From Acidobacteriota bacterium (lineage in GTDB: Bacteria > Acidobacteriota > Terriglobia > Terriglobales > SCQP01): a DNA stretch of 64,000 nt. Numbering within the stretch: the stretch's first letter is position 1; the number at the start of each line of letters is the position of its first letter. The stretch is taken from contig JAKASR010000012.1 in assembly GCA_021818955.1 (NCBI GenBank), positions 1 to 64,000 of the forward strand, in the 5' to 3' direction. The position numbers and the translations under genes were made by a program. Shown here piece by piece: positions 16,240-25,654 of this stretch. Under the pieces are notes generated by a model. It saw only the letters and a list, made by a program, of their open reading frames with translations. It had not been told where the DNA came from and made no database searches.

Positions 16240-16635
16240 TTAGACGGGAAGGGAATGCCCATTCCTCCTAAGCTATCAATACGCATCCGAAAGCGGCAAT
16301 GTTTCCCGGCAAAAGCGGATTCCTGTCCGCCCGCGCAACCCCGCCCTTCAAGACGGCTTCAACTCGCAGTCGCCGGTGAATGGCAAAGCCGCCTCGCTAA
16401 AACGAACTTCAAAGGGTATCGTTCAGAGATCCCGGGCGCGACGCTGGCGGCGGCCAGCTTTCGCCATGTAGCGATTGGTAAAGGCGTGCCGCGGCGGTTC
16501 CTGTGACCGCGCCCCGATCCGGCCCGCTTTTTCCGGATAAGTATCCTGGATTCTGTATTATAGCATACAGGCGCCAGCCGGCTTTGGTTGCCTTTTTGCT
16601 TGACCCTTCGACGGCGGGAACCTACAATGTGGGCT
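16240..16635. other. Divergent intergenic region between the export operon and the GWxTD gene
   Basis: About 400 bp without a convincing gene. It contains the possible 8-codon leader frame at 16236-16262 (minus), an AT-rich patch near 16545-16570 and the plus-strand promoter at 16600-16628. It must hold the start signals of both flanking transcription units. No repeat or RNA element was recognised. Confidence 0.6.
16600..16628 (+). promoter_or_regulatory. Strong predicted promoter of the GWxTD gene
   Basis: TTGACC (16600-16605), a 17-bp spacer and TACAAT (16623-16628) make a near-consensus vegetative promoter. Transcription start is expected near 16635-16636, which coincides with the A of ATG at 16636, so the message is probably leaderless. 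The alternative ATG at 16627 lies inside the -10 box and cannot be used from this promoter. Confidence 0.65.
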
Positions 16636-18378
16636 ATGCCAGAAGCAGAAGTGGGGAAGAGCCATAGCTGCGGCGTGTGGGTGCGGCGAACGGCTTTCGC
16701 TTTGGCAGCCGGCATGAGCTTGGCCGCCGCCGGCGCAATGGCCGCGGCCGGACAACAGCCAACCCGGCCGGTTACGCCCGGCCAGACCCTCGGCCCGCAG
16801 ACGAATCAGCGCAGTTACCAGCAGGAAAAAGCGCGGCGCAAGCGGCTGCAGAACGAACTGGAAGGCTATTACAAGAAATGGCTGAACCAGGACGTGCGCT
16901 ATATCATTACCCCCGCCGAGCGCGAAGCCTTTTTAAAGCTGCGCACCAACGAGGAGCGCGACCAGTTCATCGAGGCGTTTTGGCAACGGCGCAACCCCGA
17001 TCCGGACTCGCCCTACAACTCCTTTAAAGAGGAGTACTACCGCCGCATCGCCTACGCCAATGCCCACTTCGCCAATGGCGAGCCGGGCTGGCGCACCGAT
17101 CGCGGGCGCATTTGGATCATGTACGGCAAGCCGGATGAAATGGATACGCATCCCGACGGCGGCCCTTGGGAGCGCCCCGACTGGATGGGCGGCGGCACCG
17201 CCGTTACCTATCCTTTTGAAGACTGGATATACCACTACATTCCCGGCGTGGGCACGGAAGTAAAACTGGAATTTGTGGACAAGTGCATGTGCGGGGATTA
17301 TGAATTGACGATGGATCCCTGCGCCAAAGACGCGCTCAATGAAGTGCCGAACGGCGACCCCACGATGGCTGAGCAAATGGGCATAAGCAATCAATCGGCC
17401 CGCTTCAACAACACCAATGGCACCTCCTGCCCCGGCGGTTTCGGCGGCGGCTTCATGCCCGAGCGCTATAACGAATTCTCCCGCCTGGAGCAGTACGCCG
17501 CCATCTTCCGCCCCCCCAAAATCAAGTTCAAGGACTTGGAAGCGGTAGTCAGCAAAAACATCAACTACCACCTGCTGCCGTTCCGGTTCCGCGCCGACTA
17601 CGTCAAGATCACCGCCGACACCGTGCTGGTGCCGATCACGGTTCAGATCTCCGACCAGAACATGACGTTCCGGGAAAAGAACGGAGTGCAGCAGAGCCGG
17701 GTCAACATTCTGGGCCGCATTTCGACCCTGACCGGACGCACCGTGGACACGTTCGAAAACGTCGTGCGGCTCAATATCCCCGCGGAATTGCTGCCGCAAT
17801 ACGTCAACCCGGCCAACCCGCGCATGGCGCAGTACTGGCATGGCTCGCTGCTCCGCCCGGGACGCTACAAAATCGACTTGGCGCTCAAAGACGTCAACAG
17901 TCCCAATAAAATGGGCACCCTGCGCCGCGCCATTGTCGTGCCGCAGTACAGCGATCACAAACTGCAAAGCTCCACCATCATGTTGGCCGATGAAATCGAG
18001 AAAGTCCCCAGCCAGGATGTGGGCGCGGGACAATTCATCATCGGCAATACGAAAGTGGTGCCGGTGGTCGGGGCTCAGTTTACGCGCAATCAGTCCATGG
18101 GCATCTGGATGCAACTGTACAACTTGAAGGTCAACAAGACGACGCACAAGCCTTCGGCCACGATCGAGTGGCGCATCCTGAATGCCGCCAATAACCAGCT
18201 CATCTTCCAGCATAAGGAACAGGCGCAGACGCTCAGCAACGCCGCGGAACAGATGACGCTGGAAAAAACCCTGCCTTTGGAGAGCTTCCGTCCCGGCTCT
18301 TACCGATTGGTGGTGCAGGTCACAGACAATCTGGACGGGCAAACCATTTCTCCGCAGACGGAATTTTACGTAAAATAG
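16636..18378 (+). CDS. GWxTD domain-containing secreted protein
   Basis: A 580-residue exported protein. The signal peptide ends after AAGMSLAAAGAMAAAGQ. Residues about 75-190 form the GWxTD domain: YYKKWLNQDVRYIITPAERE, LKLRTNEERDQFIEAFWQRR, then GEPGWRTDRGRIWIMYGKPD, which holds the name-giving motif. The C-terminal half is rich in beta strands. Such proteins are common in Acidobacteriota and Bacteroidota-like genomes, often several per genome, and are usually placed in the cell envelope; their activity is not known. The start at 16636 is chosen from promoter position. The gene opens a plus-strand set with a barrel protein, a PDZ-type kinase and a sigma-54 activator, which hints at an envelope role under that control. 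Confidence 0.88.
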   Translation: MPEAEVGKSHSCGVWVRRTAFALAAGMSLAAAGAMAAAGQQPTRPVTPGQTLGPQTNQRSYQQEKARRKRLQNELEGYYKKWLNQDVRYIITPAEREAFLKLRTNEERDQFIEAFWQRRNPDPDSPYNSFKEEYYRRIAYANAHFANGEPGWRTDRGRIWIMYGKPDEMDTHPDGGPWERPDWMGGGTAVTYPFEDWIYHYIPGVGTEVKLEFVDKCMCGDYELTMDPCAKDALNEVPNGDPTMAEQMGISNQSARFNNTNGTSCPGGFGGGFMPERYNEFSRLEQYAAIFRPPKIKFKDLEAVVSKNINYHLLPFRFRADYVKITADTVLVPITVQISDQNMTFREKNGVQQSRVNILGRISTLTGRTVDTFENVVRLNIPAELLPQYVNPANPRMAQYWHGSLLRPGRYKIDLALKDVNSPNKMGTLRRAIVVPQYSDHKLQSSTIMLADEIEKVPSQDVGAGQFIIGNTKVVPVVGAQFTRNQSMGIWMQLYNLKVNKTTHKPSATIEWRILNAANNQLIFQHKEQAQTLSNAAEQMTLEKTLPLESFRPGSYRLVVQVTDNLDGQTISPQTEFYVK

Positions 18379-18418
18379 GCGCAATGCCCACGTACCCGGC
18401 CCCGGACCGGTACAAGCC

Positions 18419-20170
18419 ATGCGGCACGAGAAGCCTCATCCTGGTTTTGAATCGCGGCTGACCCTGACGCCGCCAGTCAAGGTTCTGCGGCTCGCGCGCG
18501 GCGCCAGGCCGGGAGCGGTCGCGTTGGCCTGGCTTTGCCTTGGCCTGATAGCCGGACTGGCTCCGAAATTGGCGGCGCAAAAGCCCGTGGCTAGCGTGAT
18601 TGGCGTGGTGACCGGAGCGCGGGGACGGCCGGAACCCGGCGCCGTCATCCTGCTGCGTCCCTTGCTGCGGCGGAATGGGGTTTGGCGGCGCATCACCGGC
18701 CCCGGCGGAGCCTTCCTGATTTCCATGCTGCCGGCGGGATTTTATTGGCTGCAGGCGGGCAAGGGCAATAAACTTTCCGCGCCGCAACGGCTGCAAATTC
18801 GCGAAGGCGAAACGGTGCTGTTGAACTTGAAACTGGCGCCCGCCGCCCGCGGTAAAATCATCAAAGGTTTGCGCGCCTATCGCTGGGTGCTGCGCGCCGA
18901 TGCCGTGCATCGGCCCATCCTGCGCTTCCGCGGCCAGGATTCCGGGCAGCCGCGGTGGACGCCCTTAAACGGTTCCGTATCCATGCTGGCCGGCAGCGGC
19001 GGCACCGCTTTTTCCATGCCCGCCGCCGTTAATACCAGCATTCAAATGCATACCCTGGCCGACGACATGCTGCTGGGCTTTAGCGGCAGCATGGGAACCT
19101 CCGGCTGGAATGCCAGCAGCAGTTTTACCGCATCCTTGACCCCGCAATTGCAGGGATGGTATCGCGGCTCCTGGCGCGCCACGGTGCAGCATATTCCCGC
19201 GCCGGTGCTGGGCCATTTGCCGGAACTCGACCTGTTTACCCTCAACTATTCCAATCAGGCCAATCTCGGCCGCAGCCTGCGGTTGCAATACGGCTTGATG
19301 ACCAGCGCGCTCAATGGCGTCAATACCTTGCGGCAGATCTCCCCTTATGCGCGGCTCAATTGGCAATGGGGGGCCGGCCGGCATCTGGAATATCGCTACG
19401 CCGCGGCTCCCCCGCCGCTCGTTTTTGAGCCCAACGGCCTGGAGTCGCCCAATCTCGCCCCGCGCATCAGCGTAAACGGCGGACAGCCGGTGATCGAGCG
19501 CGGCGTGCACCAGGAACTGGCCTTCTTTTCCAGCCTTGACGCTGCAAACGAAATTGAGTTGGCCTGGTTTTACGACCGCTTCCACCATGCCATCATCAAT
19601 GGCGCCTGGAACGGCGCCTTGCCGGTCGATTTGCTGAATTCGGGCAATATCCTGCCGGATCTCTATTCCAACTTGTTTAGCGCCGATGGCGGCAATTATG
19701 CCGGCAGCGGCGCTTTGGCCCTGCTGCAACACCAGTTGGAGCCGGGCTTGAATCTGAGCGTGGGCGCGGAAACCGGCCCCGTACTCGCGGCGCGGGGCGG
19801 CCGCCTGCTCGCGCTCAATCCCGAAAGCTTGCTGACGCAGACGCAAGCGGCTTCAATGTTTGCCCGCCTCTCGGGTGAGCTCGGGCCAACCCACACCCGC
19901 ATCATCTGTAGTTATCGCACCGCCGGCGCTCGTCAGCTCACCTCGCCCGACCCTTACGAAACCGAAGATACGGGCCAACCCTATGCCAATCTGCAAATCA
20001 GCCAGCCGCTGCCGCGCCTCCCGTTTGCGCAAGGACGCATGGTGGCCTTGGTTGAGGTGCAAAATCTGCTGGCCCAGGGTTACGTGCCGGTGTATACACC
20101 CGACGGCCGCATTATTTATTTAATTCAGGCGGCGAGAGCGTTGCGGGGAGGGTTGAGCTTCAATTTTTAA
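18419..20170 (+). CDS. Outer-membrane beta-barrel protein with carboxypeptidase-regulatory-like domain
   Basis: A 583-residue protein with a signal peptide (hydrophobic VALAWLCLGLIAGLAP). Residues about 58-140 are an Ig-like carboxypeptidase-regulatory-type domain (VASVIGVVTGARGRPEPGAVILLRP region, then a Gly-Gly-x-Phe-x-hydrophobic strand and LPAGFYWLQA). The rest alternates short beta strands and turns and ends in FNF, a terminal Phe expected for barrel assembly by the BAM complex. It resembles the acidobacterial Oar/TonB-receptor group but is half the usual length and shows no clear plug domain or TonB box, so active transport is doubtful. It starts 40 bp after the GWxTD gene and is probably cotranscribed with it. 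Confidence 0.65.
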   Translation: MRHEKPHPGFESRLTLTPPVKVLRLARGARPGAVALAWLCLGLIAGLAPKLAAQKPVASVIGVVTGARGRPEPGAVILLRPLLRRNGVWRRITGPGGAFLISMLPAGFYWLQAGKGNKLSAPQRLQIREGETVLLNLKLAPAARGKIIKGLRAYRWVLRADAVHRPILRFRGQDSGQPRWTPLNGSVSMLAGSGGTAFSMPAAVNTSIQMHTLADDMLLGFSGSMGTSGWNASSSFTASLTPQLQGWYRGSWRATVQHIPAPVLGHLPELDLFTLNYSNQANLGRSLRLQYGLMTSALNGVNTLRQISPYARLNWQWGAGRHLEYRYAAAPPPLVFEPNGLESPNLAPRISVNGGQPVIERGVHQELAFFSSLDAANEIELAWFYDRFHHAIINGAWNGALPVDLLNSGNILPDLYSNLFSADGGNYAGSGALALLQHQLEPGLNLSVGAETGPVLAARGGRLLALNPESLLTQTQAASMFARLSGELGPTHTRIICSYRTAGARQLTSPDPYETEDTGQPYANLQISQPLPRLPFAQGRMVALVEVQNLLAQGYVPVYTPDGRIIYLIQAARALRGGLSFNF

Positions 20171-20307
20171 GCTATCCACAAAGTTTCCTTTGGTGCTATG
20201 GATTTTAATAGTTCAGGTTATGAATTTTGGGAATCTTCCTCAGAGGGCATTTCTTAAATCGGTAAATCATAGTAAATTAACAACTCAAAATACCATTTCT
20301 ATTTGGC

Positions 20308-20335
20308 TTGGCTGGCAAGTCAAATGCACTATAAG
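20308..20335 (+). promoter_or_regulatory. Possible promoter of the kinase-regulator pair
   Basis: TTGGCT (20308-20313), a 16-bp spacer and TATAAG (20330-20335) lie 39 bp before the kinase ATG in an AT-rich gap of 204 bp. A moderate match; the two genes could also be read through from the barrel gene. Confidence 0.35.
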
Positions 20336-20374
20336 CTTATACGCCCCGTGCGCCAAGGTCTGCCAGTCAGCCGC

Positions 20375-23212
20375 ATGAAAACGAACAGCCAAATCCGGGT
20401 ATCCATCGCCGTTGCGCTGGTGGCGGCGGCGGTGGTGCTGAGTTTGGGAATCCTGGGTGCGAGCCAGCAATGGAAATGGCGCGCGCCGAGTGATGGAGTG
20501 CAATGGCAGTTAAGCCGGCACGGATTGCGCGCCGGCAAGGTGCGGTGGGGATCGCCAGCCTGGTATGCGGGGGTGCGCCGCGGGGATTGGCTGATCGCCA
20601 TCAACCGCGCTCCCCTGCAAAACCGGCGGCAATTGCAGCAGGCTTGGTATGCGGCGGGTCCGGGCGGAAGGCTCGACTATGTCGTGCTCTCCGGCCAAAA
20701 GCTGCTGCGCAAGCAGCTCAAAATGGGCATCGCGCCCCGGCACCGGCTGCGCTATGGCTATGAAGACCTGATCGCGCTCTGCTTTCTGGCCATTGGGTTG
20801 TATGTGCTGCTGCGGCGTTCGCCGGCGGGCCAGGCGCTGCACTTTTTCTGGTACTGCCTGGCATCCGTCCTGTTATTCGGCTTTCACTATACCGGCCGGT
20901 TAAATGGTCTGGATTGGGTGTTGTTCTGGGGCAATGTGGCGGGTACGCTGCTGGCGCCGGCGCTGCTGCTGGATTTCGCCTGCAATTTTCCGGAGCCTGT
21001 CGAACGGCTTCGCCGCGTTCCCGGCTGGCGCATTGGCCTCTATCTGCCCGCGGGTTTGCTGGCCTTGTTTCAAGTGGCGGTGGCGAGGGGCGCGTTGGGC
21101 GCGGGCGTCGAAGCGCAGTATGTGGCCGACCGGTTGGCTTATGGCTATCTGGGGGCTTGCCTGGCGTTGGTGGCGGGGCTGTTCTGGCGCAGCTATCGCC
21201 GCGCCGCCACCCCCTTGTTACGGCAGCAGTTGAAATGGCTGACGCGGGGCATGCTGGTTGCCGCCCTGCCTTTTCTGGCGCTTTATGTGATTCCCTTCGT
21301 CGCCGGCTGGCGCTTGCCTCCCGGCGCGGAATGGTCGCTGGCGGGCTTGGTGATCATTCCCTTTGCCTTTGCCAACGCCATCATCCGCTATCGGCTGATG
21401 GATACCGACATTCTGTTCCGGCGCGGCCTCGCCTTTACCATTGCCGCCCTGCTGGTGATCGCCGCCGATTTTGCCGCCATCGGCCTGATTGCCGCGCTCA
21501 TCCGCAACCGCCTGCCCGATACCGGCACGCTGGGTCTGGTGCTGGGGGTGGTGCTGGCGGCGTTGCTGTTTGAGCCGGTGCGGAACCGGGTGCAGGCGCG
21601 GCTGGAGCAATGGCTGGATCCGCAGGGAGGGTCCGAGCGCCAGGCCCTGGTGGAGATGGCCCGGCAACTCAGCGCCGAACGTTCTCTCGACCGCCTGATC
21701 GCCGGGGTACTGGAGCAACTGCAGCGCCGGCTGCGGTTGGACCGGGTGGCGCTGTTTTTGCATGAAAACGGGCATGTGCAACTGGCCGGCGGGCCGGGCC
21801 TGGCGCCGCTACCACCCGGACTGGAACTGGATTTTCTGGCTGCTGAAATCGAAGGCCGCCGCTATTGGTTTATTGAAAACCCGCAACAACAGGCGGGCCG
21901 TCCCGAACCGGAGCGCCGCGCCCTGGCGCAGCTCGATTTGCATTTTTACGTGCCCTGCCGCGCCCAGCGCCGGCTGCTGGCGGTGTTGGGACTCGGCCGC
22001 ACGCGCAGCGGCGATTATCTGACCAGCGAGGAAGCGGCGCTGCTCGAAATTCTCGCCGGGCAGCTCGCCATTGCGCTCGAAAATGCCCGCCTGCATGGAC
22101 AATTACAAGCCCAGGTGCGGCGCTTCGAACGGCTGAAGGAGTTCAATGAGAACATCGTCGAAAGCGTCGATGTGGGCATTGTCGCGCTGAGCCCGGATGA
22201 CCGCATTGAAAGCTGGAATACGCAGATGGAAGTGCTGACCGCGCGGCCTCGCGCCAGCGTCTTGCGGCTGCCATTGGAAGAGGCGCTGGGGTCGGAGTTT
22301 GCCGCGGCCTATTACCAGTCGCGGCCGGAAGGCGGCTTGCGCCGGCTGGAAAAATTTCCCCTGCAACTGGAGCCGGGCGCGCCGGCGCGCACCATCAATG
22401 TCGGTATCGCCCCGCTGGTCACGCCGCAAATGGAGCGCATCGGGCGCATTCTGCTCTTCGACGATATCAGCGAGCGGGTTGAGCTGGAATCGCAGTTGGC
22501 GCAGACCGAGCGCTTACGCTCGCTGGGCCTGCTGGCCGCGGGAGTGGCGCATGAAGTCAACACCCCGCTGGCGGTCATTTCCAACTACACGCAATTGCTC
22601 GCCAAGCAAACGCCCGCCGGCGACGCCCGCGCCGGGGTGCTGGAGGTCATTACTCGGCAGACGTTCCGCGCTTCGGAAATCGTCGCCAATCTGTTGCAAT
22701 TCGCCCGGGCGCAGGGCGGGGAAAAGTCGCCCGTGGACCTGCACGCGGTGCTGCACGATGCGCTGGCGCTGGTGGAGCACCCGCTGCGCAACGCCCATAT
22801 TCGAGTGGAAACCGAGTTCGATGCCAGCCTGCCCGCGGTGTTGGGCCATGCCGGCCAACTGCAACAGGTGATGTTGAACCTCATCCTGAACGCGCGCGAC
22901 GCCATGCCCTCCGGCGGCGAGTTGCGGCTCGCCTCCCGCGCCGTGGAGGGCGGGGTGGAGATTGCCGTCAGCGATACCGGCGCGGGCATAGCGCCGGAAA
23001 TCCGCGAGCGCATCTTCGACCCTTTCTTCACCACTAAAAAAGCGTGGCGTAATGGCAGTGGCGGCTGGGGCTCGGGCACCGGCCTGGGGCTTTCCGTCAG
23101 CTACGGAATCATTCAAGATCATCATGGCCGGATCAGCGTGGAAAGCGCCCCGGGGCGGGGCAGTTGCTTCCGCATTCAGTTCCCGGCCGCGGAAAGGACG
23201 TTGCATGCCTGA
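20375..23212 (+). CDS. Membrane sensor histidine kinase with PDZ-like, GAF and PAS domains
   Basis: A 945-residue hybrid of several sensing parts. A membrane helix near the N-terminus is followed by an extracytoplasmic PDZ-like domain (about 35-110; VRRGDWLIAINRAPLQN is the typical turn). About eight further hydrophobic segments run to residue 385. A GAF domain (about 430-575), a linker coiled coil and a PAS domain (about 590-690) precede the HisKA domain with H726 (GVAHEVNTPL) and the ATPase domain (N box LNLILNARDAM, G1 DTGAGIAPEIRERIF, G2 GTGLGLSVSYGII). The ATG at 20375 fits the first helix. It overlaps the sigma-54 activator gene by 8 bp, its evident partner. The PDZ part suggests sensing of protein ends or lipoproteins in the envelope. 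Confidence 0.9.
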   Translation: MKTNSQIRVSIAVALVAAAVVLSLGILGASQQWKWRAPSDGVQWQLSRHGLRAGKVRWGSPAWYAGVRRGDWLIAINRAPLQNRRQLQQAWYAAGPGGRLDYVVLSGQKLLRKQLKMGIAPRHRLRYGYEDLIALCFLAIGLYVLLRRSPAGQALHFFWYCLASVLLFGFHYTGRLNGLDWVLFWGNVAGTLLAPALLLDFACNFPEPVERLRRVPGWRIGLYLPAGLLALFQVAVARGALGAGVEAQYVADRLAYGYLGACLALVAGLFWRSYRRAATPLLRQQLKWLTRGMLVAALPFLALYVIPFVAGWRLPPGAEWSLAGLVIIPFAFANAIIRYRLMDTDILFRRGLAFTIAALLVIAADFAAIGLIAALIRNRLPDTGTLGLVLGVVLAALLFEPVRNRVQARLEQWLDPQGGSERQALVEMARQLSAERSLDRLIAGVLEQLQRRLRLDRVALFLHENGHVQLAGGPGLAPLPPGLELDFLAAEIEGRRYWFIENPQQQAGRPEPERRALAQLDLHFYVPCRAQRRLLAVLGLGRTRSGDYLTSEEAALLEILAGQLAIALENARLHGQLQAQVRRFERLKEFNENIVESVDVGIVALSPDDRIESWNTQMEVLTARPRASVLRLPLEEALGSEFAAAYYQSRPEGGLRRLEKFPLQLEPGAPARTINVGIAPLVTPQMERIGRILLFDDISERVELESQLAQTERLRSLGLLAAGVAHEVNTPLAVISNYTQLLAKQTPAGDARAGVLEVITRQTFRASEIVANLLQFARAQGGEKSPVDLHAVLHDALALVEHPLRNAHIRVETEFDASLPAVLGHAGQLQQVMLNLILNARDAMPSGGELRLASRAVEGGVEIAVSDTGAGIAPEIRERIFDPFFTTKKAWRNGSGGWGSGTGLGLSVSYGIIQDHHGRISVESAPGRGSCFRIQFPAAERTLHA

Positions 23213-24698
23213 ACCGGCGGTGAGTTGTCCCGCCCCGGAACCCTTGGAAACGGCGCGTCCGGCGCCGGGCCAGCGCGGCCGCGTGCTGGTGGTGGATGAC
23301 GAGCCGGCCATCCGCCAGGGTCTGGAAGCGTTGCTGAGTTTTGAAGGCTATGCGGTCGAATGCGCCGCCAACGGCCAGGAAGCGGTGCGGGCGGCGGAAA
23401 CGCAGCTCTTCGATGCGGTCCTGTTGGATGTCAGCCTGCCCGACGCCGACGGCCTCGAAGTCTTGCGCCGGCTGCGGCAGTTGGCGCCGATGCTGCCGGT
23501 GATCATGATCTCCGCCTATGGCACCATCGAGACCGCGGTCGCCGCCATGCAGGCCGGGGCGCGCACCTTCCTGCAAAAGCCCTGGGCCAATGACAAACTC
23601 ATTGCCGATCTCGACGCCGCCATTGCCGGCAGCCGCCTGGAGCAGGAAAACCGGCAGCTCAAGCGCGCCTTGCGGCAGCGCTATAGCTTTCCTTATATCG
23701 TGGGCAAAAGTGAGCCCATGCTGCGCATTTTTGATCTGGTGGAGCAGATCGCGCCCAGCCGTTCGACAATCTTGCTGCAGGGGGAAAGCGGCGTCGGCAA
23801 GGAACTGTTCGCCAAGGCGATCCACACCGCTTCGCCGCGCGCGGAAGCGCCTTTTGTGCCGGTCAATAGCGGCAGCATGCCGGTGGACTTGCTGGAATCC
23901 ATGCTGTTTGGCCACGTTCGCGGCGCCTTTACCGGCGCGGTCGCGCCTAAAAAGGGACTGTTCGAGGTCGCCAACCGGGGCACTATTTTCCTGGATGAAA
24001 TCGGCAATATGTCGCTGGAAACCCAAGCCAAGCTGTTGCGGGTTTTACAGGACCGCCGCTTCATGCGGCTGGGAGGCGTGGAAGAAATTCAGGTGGATGT
24101 GCGGGTGATCGCCGCCACCCATCGCGATTTGCAGCAGTTGACCCAGGACGGCCGCTTCCGCGAGGATTTGTATTATCGGCTGAACGTGATTACCCTGCGC
24201 CTGCCGCCGCTGCGCGAGCGCCGGGAAGACGTGCCGCTGCTGGCGGCGGCGTTTCTGCGGCGTTTTGCCGAGGAAAACCAGCGCCCCATCCCGCGGCTGT
24301 CTCCCGAAGCTTTGCGGCTGCTGATCGACTACGATTGGCCGGGCAATGTCCGCGAGCTGGAAAACGCGATGGAGCGCGCCGTGGTGCTCAGTTCCAGTCC
24401 GGTGATCGAGGCCGAACTGCTGCCCGAGCCGGTGCAAGGCCGCTATGCCGACATTCGCGGCGCCACGCTCGAAAATTCCCGCCGCGACATTTCGCTGTTC
24501 GCCATCGTCGAGGATTTTGAGCGCCGGCTCATTCTGGACATGCTGGAACAGACCCATGGCCGCCAGACCGAGGCCGCCGAGCGCTTCCAGGTGCCGTTAT
24601 CCACCTTGAATCAGAAAATCAAACGGCTGGGCATCGATATTAAAAAGTTCCGCGATCCGGCGCCGGGCGAAGAAGCCGCCGGCGCTAAAGGCAAATAG
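23205..24698 (+). CDS. NtrC-type sigma-54-dependent response regulator
   Basis: A 497-residue regulator. The receiver domain (about 25-140) has D31/D32 and phosphoacceptor D75 (LLDVSLPDADG) and K125. The AAA+ domain has Walker A GESGVGKE (193-200), the sigma-54-contact loop GAFTGA (240-245), Walker B GTIFLDEIG and the arginine-finger region LPPLRERREDVP. A Fis-type helix-turn-helix ends the protein (QTEAAERFQVPLSTLNQKIKRLG). The ATG at 23205, 8 bp inside the kinase gene and with AGGA upstream, gives a normal N-terminus; longer frames upstream are antisense-like shadows of the kinase. It should activate sigma-54 promoters when phosphorylated by the kinase. No -24/-12 promoter was clearly recognised in the window. 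Confidence 0.95.
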   Translation: MPEPAVSCPAPEPLETARPAPGQRGRVLVVDDEPAIRQGLEALLSFEGYAVECAANGQEAVRAAETQLFDAVLLDVSLPDADGLEVLRRLRQLAPMLPVIMISAYGTIETAVAAMQAGARTFLQKPWANDKLIADLDAAIAGSRLEQENRQLKRALRQRYSFPYIVGKSEPMLRIFDLVEQIAPSRSTILLQGESGVGKELFAKAIHTASPRAEAPFVPVNSGSMPVDLLESMLFGHVRGAFTGAVAPKKGLFEVANRGTIFLDEIGNMSLETQAKLLRVLQDRRFMRLGGVEEIQVDVRVIAATHRDLQQLTQDGRFREDLYYRLNVITLRLPPLRERREDVPLLAAAFLRRFAEENQRPIPRLSPEALRLLIDYDWPGNVRELENAMERAVVLSSSPVIEAELLPEPVQGRYADIRGATLENSRRDISLFAIVEDFERRLILDMLEQTHGRQTEAAERFQVPLSTLNQKIKRLGIDIKKFRDPAPGEEAAGAKGK

Positions 24699-24725
24699 GC
24701 GCTCGCGCCGCGCCTCCTCGCCGCT

Positions 24726-25442
24726 TTAGGGCTTGAGCGTCGGCCGCAACAGCACTTCGCTGGCAAAACTGCGTTCCGATTGTGTCGCCAGCATGGCCAC
24801 CACGTGCGCCACATCCTCGGGCTGCAGCATGCGGTTGCGGTGCTTGCCCCGGTTGGGCGCCAGGTCGGTATCTACGGAACCGGGGCAAATCACGCTGACA
24901 CGAATGCCATAGCTTCTCAACTCTTCCGCCGCCGCGTAACTCATGCCGTTCAACCCCCATTTCGAAGCGGCATAAACCGCGCCCATCGGCACCGGATTGT
25001 GCGCGGCCAGCGAGGAGATGTTAATCATCTGCCCGGACCGTTGCCGGATCATCACCGGCGCGGCAAAGCGCATCGCCAGATAGACCGCGCGCAGGTTGGT
25101 TTCCATGATGCCGTCCCAAGTCTCCAGCCCGGTTTCGTGCAAGGGAGACCCGAAGGCTCCGATCCCGGCATTGTTGACCAGCAGGTCAATGCGGCCTAGC
25201 GCGGCGGCGACCTCAATCAGCTTCCGGATTTGTTCCGGTTGCCGCAGGTCGGTGGGCTGGCTGATCGCGCTGCCTCCCAGAGATTCAAGTTCCCGGGCCA
25301 GCGAATCCAGGCGCGCCTGGTTTCTCGCCGCCAGCACGACTTTAGCGCCCAGAGCGCAAAGTTTGCGGGCAACCGCCTCCCCAATGCCATGGCTGGCCCC
25401 GGTTACGATCGCAACTTGCTCTTGTAGTGTCCTTTCTGTCAT
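24726..25442 (-). CDS. Short-chain dehydrogenase/reductase
   Basis: A 238-residue SDR of the classical type. The cofactor loop TGASHGIG is at 14-21, NNAGIG follows at about 88-93, the catalytic Ser lies in INISSLAAHNP and the YAASK motif supplies Tyr and Lys. AARNQ after the second strand suggests NADPH preference. The closing segment PGSVDTDL is typical. Substrate cannot be inferred. AGGAG lies 5 nt before the ATG. The gene converges on the sigma-54 activator gene and diverges from the TPR-protein gene. Confidence 0.92.
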   Translation of the reverse strand: MTERTLQEQVAIVTGASHGIGEAVARKLCALGAKVVLAARNQARLDSLARELESLGGSAISQPTDLRQPEQIRKLIEVAAALGRIDLLVNNAGIGAFGSPLHETGLETWDGIMETNLRAVYLAMRFAAPVMIRQRSGQMINISSLAAHNPVPMGAVYAASKWGLNGMSYAAAEELRSYGIRVSVICPGSVDTDLAPNRGKHRNRMLQPEDVAHVVAMLATQSERSFASEVLLRPTLKP

Positions 25443-25654
25443 AGTGGCTCCTGTGGGCGGAATTTCGCCGCGCCTGTCCCACTGCCTCAGGTAGTTGAAG
25501 CTTACGGGGTAACCTCGGCATCGTATGGTATAAAGAAACGTTCATGCCTGCGCCTCCCCTGCGCTCGACACTCAACTAGCGGACAGGGGCGGAGCTAAGC
25601 CGACAGAGTCGGCAGTTGAACGCCAGCAAGCGGCAAGCGAAGGAGACAGAAGGA

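Noticed and set aside
16933-18420. 495-codon open frame antisense to the GWxTD gene
   Set aside because: His/Val/Gly-rich text without recognisable domains; the sense strand encodes a convincing secreted protein.
23052-23204. 51-residue N-terminal extension of the sigma-54 activator
   Set aside because: It overlaps the conserved ATPase domain of the kinase gene in another frame; the ATG at 23205 has a ribosome-binding site.
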